Shown: positions 55,098 through 64,000 of the stretch, piece by piece
Position numbering within the stretch: the stretch's first letter is position 1
How the letters are laid out: each line of letters opens with the position of its first letter
NCBI RefSeq assembly: GCF_002077175.1
Contig: NZ_CP014943.1
Location: forward strand, 124,001 to 188,000
Reading direction: 5' to 3'
DNA from: Colwellia sp. PAMC 21821
GTDB lineage: Bacteria > Pseudomonadota > Gammaproteobacteria > Enterobacterales > Alteromonadaceae
Length of the DNA: 64,000 nucleotides
Program-made: the position numbers and the translations under genes
The notes under the pieces: generated by a model
Seen by the model: the letters and a program-made list of their open reading frames with translations, nothing else
Told to the model about the DNA's origin: nothing
Databases searched by the model: none

Positions 55098-56672
55098 TTA
55101 ATGACTATATAAGTGTTTAATATAATCATGAGCGACGTCACTCCATAAATATCGTGACTTTAAGGCATTGTCTGAGATTGTTGCCCATTCTGTGGGACTA
55201 TGCTTTTTAAGTGCTAACACTGAATGGAAACAACTGAGCATATTTTCGGCTTGCTGCTGAGGGGTGTCACCATTAAACGTAAAGCCATTTACGTTATGGC
55301 TTATTGTGTCACTTAAACCACCAACACTATGGGCTAAACAAGGCTGTCCTGCTCGCATTGCTAACATTTGGCTAATACCACAAGGTTCGAATGAACTTGG
55401 CATTAAAAATAAATCGCCAGAGTTATACATGTTAATCGATAGCGCTTCTGAATAGCCTTTTAGAAAAATAAAGTTACTATTATTTACAGCTATTTTTGCT
55501 AGAAACTCTTCTAGTTTTTTGTCGCCACTGCCTAATAAAATAAAAACGCCATCATCAGCTAATATCGTTAATAAGTGCTCTAAAGCGGTTTTACCATTGG
55601 GCATTATTTCTTGAAAAAGACGAACTTTTTGATCGGTAATACGCCCAACTGAAGTTAATACTAAGGGTTGTTTTTTATACTTTATATTTGCTATTTGCTC
55701 TAAACGAGTTGCGGCAATTAAGTGTGCTTGATCCACTAAAGGCTTATCTCCAAGCCATTTGATTACTTCTTTGGCGGACAACTTTAATAATGCTTTTAGT
55801 TTAAGGGGTGCATCTGCACTGTCAGGGTACTCACAACCATTCAATATACCATGTAGCCTGCCAGTTTCAGCGGCAAAACGTAAATCATGCTCTAAACCTT
55901 CACCACCAAAGTGCCCTTGTTCAATATTGCTAGGCAGTAATATTTCTTTTGCATAAGTAGGAGAAACCGCATGCACTTTATCCGACAGTGTAATACCTGC
56001 ACGCATAGGGTTATAGCAATCGTGATAACGAGGATCGTTAATTTTACTATAATCGAACGCTAAATACGGAAACCAAGCCTTTAACGATGATTCATCACCA
56101 TCGAAAGGTCTAATACCCTGTAATGCAATATTATGAATAGTGAAAACGGTTTTAATCGCTTTTAGTTGCTGGTATTCAGGATCAAAGGCACGTAACACTG
56201 ACACCATAGCGGTATGCCAGTCATGTAAATGCAATACGTCTATTTTACCAAAAACATCGCTAATTACCGCTTTAGCAACAGCAGCACTAAATAAAGCAAA
56301 TTTACTGGCATCAGACGCAAAAGGTCGATTGCTTGGGTCATCACAATAAATTTTTCCTTCTCCGCCTATGGCAAATAAAGGATGCTCAATTACCCATTGA
56401 GTAACATTTTTTGATGTGTTTTTCGTTGAGTTTTTAAAAGATACTTTGAAAATATCAATTTTTTCGTGCTGTCCGCCAAACGTCACGTCTATAGAGGTGA
56501 TGTGCTTTGCCCCTTCTAATTTAGAAAAACTCCCGTAGCCAGGAATCACCACATCAACTTCTTGGTCAATTTTACCTAAGGCAAGCGGAATATCTCGTAC
56601 AACATCTCCAATACCCCCTACTTTTCCACGGGGTAATGCATCATTTTCGGCGGCAGCCATTAATATTTTCAT
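55098..56672 (-). CDS. glgA: Glycogen synthase
   Basis: A 524-residue GT5 enzyme, longer than E. coli GlgA. It adds ADP-glucose to the growing alpha-1,4 chain. The start MKILMAAAENDALPRGKVGGIGDVVRD carries the KxGG substrate motif (KVGGI rather than the common KVGGL). Other motifs are VLHLHDWHTAMV, VFTIHNIALQG, TSVGRITDQK and FLMPSSFEPCGISQM with the catalytic Glu. It is the last gene of the minus-strand glycogen cluster, about 80 bases after pgm. Confidence 0.93.
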   Translation of the reverse strand: MKILMAAAENDALPRGKVGGIGDVVRDIPLALGKIDQEVDVVIPGYGSFSKLEGAKHITSIDVTFGGQHEKIDIFKVSFKNSTKNTSKNVTQWVIEHPLFAIGGEGKIYCDDPSNRPFASDASKFALFSAAVAKAVISDVFGKIDVLHLHDWHTAMVSVLRAFDPEYQQLKAIKTVFTIHNIALQGIRPFDGDESSLKAWFPYLAFDYSKINDPRYHDCYNPMRAGITLSDKVHAVSPTYAKEILLPSNIEQGHFGGEGLEHDLRFAAETGRLHGILNGCEYPDSADAPLKLKALLKLSAKEVIKWLGDKPLVDQAHLIAATRLEQIANIKYKKQPLVLTSVGRITDQKVRLFQEIMPNGKTALEHLLTILADDGVFILLGSGDKKLEEFLAKIAVNNSNFIFLKGYSEALSINMYNSGDLFLMPSSFEPCGISQMLAMRAGQPCLAHSVGGLSDTISHNVNGFTFNGDTPQQQAENMLSCFHSVLALKKHSPTEWATISDNALKSRYLWSDVAHDYIKHLYSH

Positions 56673-56753
56673 TTTATACCTATCTTTATATCTTAACTGT
56701 TCGATACTTATCTTAAGGATTAACTTGTAGAGCCAATTATAGAAACGTACCTA

Positions 56754-58409
<1,656 letters not shown>

Positions 58410-58460
58410 TTACCCTTAAAAAATAATATATTTATGCGCTTAAATAACTTGCAGACCCTG

Positions 58461-59011
58461 TGTAGGTTGGGCTTTAGCCCATCAGGTTTAATTTCTATTT
58501 AATAGTTATCTGTATTAATACCGATCTAAAAAATCAAGCCTGCTGCAAGGATTAATCAATCTATCGAATTAATCGCCTGCTAAGTGGTTGACGGACTGAA
58601 GTCCGACCTACAAAACACTGGACCAACACTACGTTATCGCCCGTAAGCACTTGTAGGTTGGGCTTTAGCCCATTAGGTTTAATTTCTATTTAATAGTTAT
58701 CTGTATTAATACCGATCTAAAATATAAAACCCGCGGCAAGGATTAATCAATCTATCGAATTAATCGCCTGCTAGTGATTGACGGACTGAAGTCCGACCTA
58801 CAAAACACTGGACCAACACTACGTTATCGCCCGTAAGCACTTGTAGGTTGGGCTTTAGCCCATCAGGTTTAATTCCTATTTAATAGTTATCTGTATTAAT
58901 ACCGATCTAAAATATAAAACCCGCTGCAAGGATTAATCAATCTATCGAATTAATCGCCTGCTAAGTGGTTGTCGGACTGAAGTCCGACCTACAAAACACT
59001 GGACCAACACT
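58461..59011. repeat. Tandem array of three ~190-bp REPIN-like units
   Basis: Units begin TGTAGGTTGGGCTTTAGCCC at 58461, 58652 and 58842 (spacing 191 and 190). Each ends with CGGACTGAAGTCCGACCTACA, which is the imperfect reverse complement of the beginning, so each unit is a pair of inverted REP hairpins (GGGCTTTAGCCC, CGGACTGAAGTCCG) around about 120 bp, followed by a spacer with AACACTGGACCAACACT. The third unit lacks the last spacer part. Copies differ at a few positions. It fills the glgB-pgm gap. Confidence 0.9.
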
Positions 59012-59031
59012 CTTGCCCAACACACTTTCTT

Positions 59032-61275
59032 TTAATCGTGTTGCTGCAATTCAAAAATCATGGTTGCAAGCGGAGGCACTGACAAGGAAACTTTATTCGC
59101 TTGTCCAGCGTAAGCCTCATTCACTGAGTTAACACCGCCGCCATTACCCACATTACTGCCACCATAAATACTGCTGTCAGTATTTAAACATTCTCGATAG
59201 AAACCCGCTTGAGGAACACCGACAGAAAAGTTTTCGTAACTTGTTGGCGTAAGATTAACAACAACTAAGGCCGGTGCTGTACCTGTTTGACCTTTTCGTA
59301 AATAAACCAAAATAGATTGCGCACTGTTTTGTGAATCTAACCATTCAAAACCATTACCGTCACAATCAAGTTCATGTAATGCAGGAATATTGCGATAAGT
59401 ATGATTTAGATCTTTTATCAGTGTTTGCATACCTTTATGGCTGTCATGTTCAAGCAAATGCCAATCTAAGCTTTGATCATGATTCCATTCAGCACGTTGC
59501 GCAAATTCACAGCCCATAAACAATAATTTTTTACCTGGATGAGTCCACATAAAACCGTAATAAGCGCGTAAATTAGCAAATTTTTGCCAATCATCACCGG
59601 GCATTTTATTCAGTAATGAACCTTTACCATGCACAACTTCATCGTGACTTATAGGTAAAACAAAGTTTTCACTAAAGGAGTAAACTAAGCCGAAGGTCAT
59701 TTCACTGTGATGATGTTGACGATAAATAGGATCACGTTCCATAAACTTTAACGTGTCATTCATCCAACCCATGTTCCATTTAAAACCGAAGCCTAAACCG
59801 CCACCGTCAACGGGTTTAGAAACACCTGGCCAAGCGGTTGATTCTTCTGCAATCATCATAACGCCGGGATGTTTTGCATAAGATCGTGTATTGACCTTTT
59901 GTAAGACGTCAATCGCTTCTAAATTTTCTCTTCCACCATGAACATTAGGTAGCCACTCTCCAGCTTCGCGGCTGTAATCTAGATACAACATAGAAGCAAC
60001 AGCATCAACACGCAAACCATCGATATGGTATTGATCTAGCCAGTAAATCGCATTGCTGAGCAAATAACTTTGTACTTCTGAGCGACCATAGTTATAGATA
60101 AGTGTTTTCCAATCAGGATGAAAACCTTTGCGCAGATCTTCGTGTTCATAAAGACATGAACCATCGAATTTACCCGTACCGTGCTCATCGGTTGGAAAGT
60201 GACCTGGCACCCAATCAAGTAGCAAACCAATGCCGGCACTATGACAACAATCGACAAAATATTTAAAGTCTTCCGCACTACCAAAACGAGCAGTAGGTGC
60301 AAAAAGTCCAATAGGCTGATAACCCCATGAACCGTCAAATGGGTACTCACTTACGGGCATAAGTTGCAGGTGAGTAAAGCCCATTTCAACAACATAGGGC
60401 ACTAATTGCTCAGCTAATTCACGGTAAGTTAAATAACTTGGTGAGTGTGAATTATCCGCACTATTATCTGCGTTTCTTTTCCAAGAGCCTAAATGCACTT
60501 CGTAAATAGAAACCGCACCATTATAATGATTTGAAGATGAATCGCGTTCACTCATCCACTTCGCATCTTGCCACTGGTATTCACTATTTTGAATAACTTT
60601 AGAGGCAGTTTCAGGGGCAAGTTGCATAGAAAATGTATATGGGTCAGCTTTTAATGGCTGAATTTGTTCATATTTATCAGAAATTTCATATTTATAACTG
60701 GCATCAGCTGAAACATTGGGCAGGAAAATTTCCCAAACGCCTGAGCCAGGGTGCTTACGCATGACGTGATGTCGACCATCCCAATAGTTAAAGTCTCCCA
60801 CGACAGAAACACGTGAAGCATCTGGCGCCCAGACAACAAAATGTGTGCCTTTGACATTATCTACGGTTTTTTCATGAGAGCCCATCCATTGATAAGTTTG
60901 CTCATGAGTACCTTCACAAAAAAGGTATAGATCTTCATTTTTTAATAACGAAGGATAACGGTATGGGTCATCAACAATGACAGTTTCATCTTTATATGAA
61001 ACACGTAAGCGGTAGTCAAAAACGTTCCGTTTTCTCCCTAGTTTACCTTCGAAGAGTCCAGCTTGATCTACTTGACTAAGTTCAGCCACTAAAGCATTAG
61101 TTTTCGTGTCTATAACTTCAACACTGGTGGCTTCAGGTAAAAAGGCTCGAACAATCAAACCGCCAGCCGTTGGGTGTTTATGTATGCCTAAAACAGAGAA
61201 TATATCTCTATGCTTTACATTAACTATTGCTGATACTTCTTCGTTATCTAACAAGCTTTTTGCTAGGTTTTTCAT
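59032..61275 (-). CDS. glgB: 1,4-alpha-glucan branching enzyme
   Basis: A 747-residue GH13 enzyme with an extra N-terminal domain and a CBM48 domain (THFVVWAPDASRVSVVGDFNYWDG in parts, near residues 145-170). Catalytic motifs are DWVPGHFP, GLRVDAVASML (nucleophile Asp), MMIAEESTAWP (acid Glu), and LPISHDEVVHGKGSLL. It creates alpha-1,6 branches in glycogen. A Gly/Asn-rich loop (YGGSNVGNGGGVNS) near the C-terminus is an unusual insertion. It follows glgC and is separated from pgm by the REPIN array. Confidence 0.96.
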   Translation of the reverse strand: MKNLAKSLLDNEEVSAIVNVKHRDIFSVLGIHKHPTAGGLIVRAFLPEATSVEVIDTKTNALVAELSQVDQAGLFEGKLGRKRNVFDYRLRVSYKDETVIVDDPYRYPSLLKNEDLYLFCEGTHEQTYQWMGSHEKTVDNVKGTHFVVWAPDASRVSVVGDFNYWDGRHHVMRKHPGSGVWEIFLPNVSADASYKYEISDKYEQIQPLKADPYTFSMQLAPETASKVIQNSEYQWQDAKWMSERDSSSNHYNGAVSIYEVHLGSWKRNADNSADNSHSPSYLTYRELAEQLVPYVVEMGFTHLQLMPVSEYPFDGSWGYQPIGLFAPTARFGSAEDFKYFVDCCHSAGIGLLLDWVPGHFPTDEHGTGKFDGSCLYEHEDLRKGFHPDWKTLIYNYGRSEVQSYLLSNAIYWLDQYHIDGLRVDAVASMLYLDYSREAGEWLPNVHGGRENLEAIDVLQKVNTRSYAKHPGVMMIAEESTAWPGVSKPVDGGGLGFGFKWNMGWMNDTLKFMERDPIYRQHHHSEMTFGLVYSFSENFVLPISHDEVVHGKGSLLNKMPGDDWQKFANLRAYYGFMWTHPGKKLLFMGCEFAQRAEWNHDQSLDWHLLEHDSHKGMQTLIKDLNHTYRNIPALHELDCDGNGFEWLDSQNSAQSILVYLRKGQTGTAPALVVVNLTPTSYENFSVGVPQAGFYRECLNTDSSIYGGSNVGNGGGVNSVNEAYAGQANKVSLSVPPLATMIFELQQHD

Positions 61276-61429
61276 TGCGTTTTCCTAGTATACCGTTAAC
61301 TTTTATACGATTACTTTTAAGAGATTACTTTTAATAGCTTATTTAATAAATTTAAATACAATTGAAAATAACGAGGATAATTTCATCTATTTGAAATTAT
61401 CCTGTACGTTAATAATTGTTTATCGATAG

Positions 61430-62701
61430 CTATTTATTGTTACTTTCAAGCTTGTCAAGCATACCTCGGGTGACTAAAACGACACCCTTATCAGTAACCC
61501 TAAAGCCATTAGCACGATCATTATCGTGATTTACGCCAATTTCCATACCCTCTGGAATAATACTACTTCGATCGATAATCGCTTTTTTAATTACGCAATT
61601 ACGATTAATAATAACCCCGGGTAAAATAACTGACTCATCAATATCACAATAAGAATTAACTCTAACTTTTGAAAACAGTAAAGACCTTTTCACTGTTGAA
61701 CCAGAAACAACAACACCACCAGAAACAGTAGAATCAATAGCAATTCCGCGTCTCTCGTCTTGGTCAAATACAAATTTAGCAGGTGCTGTTTGTTCTTGAT
61801 AAGTCCAAATAGGCCAGTTCTCATCGTACATATTAAGTTGAGGCTCTGGTGCAACTAATTCCATGTTAGCTTCCCAGAAAGAGTCTAACGTACCTACATC
61901 GCGCCAATAAGGTTGTTTTTCGCTATCAGGATCTTTAAATGGAAAGGCAAAAACGCGATGCGACTCTATGATTCTAGGAATAATGTCATTACCAAAATCA
62001 CCACTTGAGCCTTCTTGAGCAGCATCTTTTTCTAGTTGTTCAAACAAAAACTCAGTATTGAAAACATAGTTACCCATTGACGCTAATGTAACACCAGGTT
62101 TACCAGGAACTTCAGAAGGGTTAGCAGGTTTTTCATCAAAACGACAAACACGACTATCTTCATCAACCGTCATTACACCAAACTGACCTGCGGCCTCTTC
62201 GACAGAAGTTTCGATACAACATACGGTCATATCAGCTTCGTTAGCTACATGCTCAGCCAGTAACGGACCGTAATCCATACGATAAACGTGGTCGCCTGAT
62301 AAAATCATGACGTATTTAGGTAATTCATGTCTGATAATATCGATGTTTTGAAACACGGCATCAGCCGTACCTAGATACCAACCATCACCTGTTTGTTGTG
62401 ATGCTGGCAAAATTTCAATTGATTCACCCAGCTCTTTTTTAAAGTGACCCCAACCTCGATTAACGTGACGAATAAGCGAGTGCGATTTATATTGAGTCGC
62501 GATACCAACACGCCTAATACCTGAGTTAACACAGTTTGATAAAGGAAAGTCGATGATCCTAAACTTACCACCAAAAAAGGTCGCTGGCTTAGCTCTTCTA
62601 TCGGTTAATTCATAAAGTCGTGAACCTCGGCCCCCCGCTAAAACTAATGCATAAGTTTCTTTTGTTAGACTACTTATTCTTCTTTCTACATAATTGGGCA
62701 T
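61430..62701 (-). CDS. glgC: Glucose-1-phosphate adenylyltransferase
   Basis: A 423-residue ADP-glucose pyrophosphorylase, the controlling step of bacterial glycogen synthesis. The nucleotide-binding [23 protein letters not shown] is followed by [32 protein letters not shown], and the glucose-1-phosphate site [13 protein letters not shown]-terminal left-handed beta-helix ([20 protein letters not shown] in parts) completes it. AGGAAACG precedes the ATG. The next gene in the operon is glgB. Confidence 0.96.
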   Translation of the reverse strand: MPNYVERRISSLTKETYALVLAGGRGSRLYELTDRRAKPATFFGGKFRIIDFPLSNCVNSGIRRVGIATQYKSHSLIRHVNRGWGHFKKELGESIEILPASQQTGDGWYLGTADAVFQNIDIIRHELPKYVMILSGDHVYRMDYGPLLAEHVANEADMTVCCIETSVEEAAGQFGVMTVDEDSRVCRFDEKPANPSEVPGKPGVTLASMGNYVFNTEFLFEQLEKDAAQEGSSGDFGNDIIPRIIESHRVFAFPFKDPDSEKQPYWRDVGTLDSFWEANMELVAPEPQLNMYDENWPIWTYQEQTAPAKFVFDQDERRGIAIDSTVSGGVVVSGSTVKRSLLFSKVRVNSYCDIDESVILPGVIINRNCVIKKAIIDRSSIIPEGMEIGVNHDNDRANGFRVTDKGVVLVTRGMLDKLESNNK

Positions 62702-62762
62702 ATCGTTTCCTATCCTTTTTCAAACATTAAGAACGTTCAATAAATAGCGTTTTACTTTTTTA

Positions 62763-62789
62763 ATACCAATTTAATTAATCACTTGGTAT
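62763..62789. repeat. Short ATACCAA...TTGGTAT palindromic repeat
   Basis: ATACCAA and TTGGTAT flank 13 AT-rich bases between glgP and glgC. The ends match those of the 262-bp element at 16527. It could form a small hairpin in the glg mRNA. Confidence 0.5.
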
Positions 62790-62801
62790 ATCAGTAAATT
62801 A

Positions 62802-64000
62802 CTAAAGCTTCCATATTTCATCTCGATACTGCCTGATCGTATGATCGCTCGAAAACACACCACTCGCTGCAGTGTTTAAAATACTCATTTTGGTCCACAG
62901 AGTTTGATCTTGATAAGTTTTATCAACACTTCGTTGAGCTTGAAAATAACTATCAAAATCGTAAGCTGTTAACCACATATCATGCGGGTCACGTATAGTT
63001 TTAATGATTGAATCAAATATCTTTGGTTCAAATAAATTAAAGTGACCGCTTTCTAACAAGTGCATAACTGCTGATAATGTTTCAGAGTTGGCTATGATCT
63101 CATTAGGTTGATAATTTTCTCTAATATCTGAAATTTCATGAGCTTGAGCGCCAAATAGGAAAAAGTTATCTTCGCCTACTGCATCTCTAATTTCAATGTT
63201 TGCACCATCTAATGTACCAATAGTTAGTGCTCCATTCATCATAAATTTCATGTTACCTGTACCCGATGCTTCTTTACCTGCTGTTGATATTTGCTCAGAT
63301 AAATCTGTCGCTGGGCAAATAATCTCCATGGCAGAAACATTATAATTTGGTACGAAAGCAACTTTTAGAAACTTAGCTGCTTTTGGATCTAAATTAATCG
63401 TGTCGGCAACATTATTAATGAGCTTAATAATCTCTTTTGCCATCACATAACCAGGAGCTGCCTTACCACCAATCAACACACAGCGCGGTGTGATATCTGC
63501 AGTATCGCCTTTGCGAATTCGGTCATACAAACCAATAACATGTAAAATATTCAATAATTGACGCTTGTATTCATGAATACGCTTAACTTGCACATCAAAC
63601 ATCATATCTACGTCAAACTTAACACCTGTTGCTTGCTCTACAAAGTCAGCTAAAACGACTTTGTTGGCTTTCTTACTTTCACGCCATTGCTTTTGGAAAG
63701 CATGATCTTCAGCAAATTTAGCTAATTGATCGACATTTGAAAAATCGGCAACCCAGTTTTTATCAATTTTACTTGAGATAAGCTCAGCTAAACTCGTGTT
63801 GCAATGAGATAACCAACGACGTGGTGTAACACCGTTAGTTTTGTTATTGAATTTTTCAGGCCAAAGTTGATAAAAATCATTAAACAATCCAGCTTTTAAA
63901 AGCTTGGTATGTAAAGCCGCCACTCCATTAACAGAATAACTACCAACGATAGCTAAGTGTGCCATACGTACTTGGGGTTCATGACCTTCATCAATTAATG
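62802..64000 (-). CDS. glgP: Glycogen/alpha-glucan phosphorylase (5' part beyond the window)
   Basis: The frame stays open to the window edge, reading LIDEGHEPQVRM before the internal Met at 63965, so only the C-terminal half of about 400 residues is present. It has RMAHLAIVGSYSVNGVAALH, KTNGVTPRRWL, VKRIHEYKRQLLN, the pyridoxal-phosphate lysine in EASGTGNMKFMMNGALTIGTLDGAN (in parts), and ends EIWKL. The enzyme releases glucose 1-phosphate from glycogen. It heads the visible glgP-glgC-glgB-pgm-glgA row, combining degradation and synthesis in one cluster. Confidence 0.95.
   Translation of the reverse strand, partial: LIDEGHEPQVRMAHLAIVGSYSVNGVAALHTKLLKAGLFNDFYQLWPEKFNNKTNGVTPRRWLSHCNTSLAELISSKIDKNWVADFSNVDQLAKFAEDHAFQKQWRESKKANKVVLADFVEQATGVKFDVDMMFDVQVKRIHEYKRQLLNILHVIGLYDRIRKGDTADITPRCVLIGGKAAPGYVMAKEIIKLINNVADTINLDPKAAKFLKVAFVPNYNVSAMEIICPATDLSEQISTAGKEASGTGNMKFMMNGALTIGTLDGANIEIRDAVGEDNFFLFGAQAHEISDIRENYQPNEIIANSETLSAVMHLLESGHFNLFEPKIFDSIIKTIRDPHDMWLTAYDFDSYFQAQRSVDKTYQDQTLWTKMSILNTAASGVFSSDHTIRQYRDEIWKL

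Noticed and set aside
58461..59011. Possible CRISPR array
   Set aside because: Repeats are about 190 bp with internal inverted hairpins and near-identical spacers; no cas genes are present. REPIN-like units explain it.

Overview
This is an AT-rich chromosomal window from a marine gammaproteobacterium of the Alteromonadales, most likely Colwelliaceae (Colwellia/Thalassotalea-like). The call rests on the housekeeping block rlmE-ftsH-folP-glmM-tpiA-secG-tRNA-Leu(GAG), the order dapB-carA-carB-greA, the cold-marine style proteins, a polyol uptake operon suited to algal mannitol, and dispersed short repeats with ATACCAA ends. Assignment to a genus is inference.

Layout. 1-8.1 kb (+): a conserved but poorly understood cluster: a TVP38-type membrane domain fused to a flavin disulfide oxidoreductase (cut by the left edge), a DUF547 protein, the YnjB/YnjC/YnjD ABC transporter, a YnjF-type CDP-alcohol phosphotransferase and a fatty-acid-hydroxylase/sterol-desaturase family protein. 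8.2-15 kb: a TPR-sulfotransferase, a secreted lipase-like hydrolase, a PEP-CTERM protein behind a good sigma-54 promoter, and the PrsT TPR protein of the PEP-CTERM/exosortase system. 15-17 kb: an EamA transporter and a 262-bp MITE-like repeat.

17-33 kb is the housekeeping core, mostly on the minus strand: tRNA-Leu, secG, tpiA, glmM, folP, ftsH, rlmE, then yhbY and a rhodanese on plus, then greA, carB, carA, dapB, an NTF2-like protein, an FKBP isomerase and a ketopantoate-reductase-type enzyme. 33.5-36.8 kb (+) is an accessory locus: a beta-propeller lipoprotein-like protein, a MauG/MbnH-type di-haem enzyme broken by a one-base frameshift in a G tract, and an MbnP-type protein with the tryptophan-containing motif that MbnH modifies in characterised pairs.

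37.3-49 kb (+) is a polyol (mannitol/sorbitol class) utilisation operon: porin, periplasmic binding protein, two permeases, ATPase, long-chain polyol dehydrogenase, HAD phosphatase, SorC-type regulator, PfkB sugar kinase and glucose-6-phosphate isomerase. Together these would convert mannitol to fructose, fructose 6-phosphate and glucose 6-phosphate. Beyond an intact IS66-family element (49425-51984, with an exact 8-bp target duplication) and an M14 peptidase, the minus strand carries glgP-glgC-glgB-pgm-glgA, so the carbon entering as hexose phosphate can be stored as glycogen.

The most unusual observations are: (i) about 130 nt in the non-coding end of the IS66 element that folds into consecutive hairpins with GGA in the loops, the signature of CsrA/RsmA-sequestering small RNAs; (ii) the MbnP/MbnH/propeller locus with its apparently recent frameshift; (iii) a tandem array of three 190-bp REP-flanked units inside the glycogen gene cluster; and (iv) the sigma-54 promoter in front of the PEP-CTERM gene.
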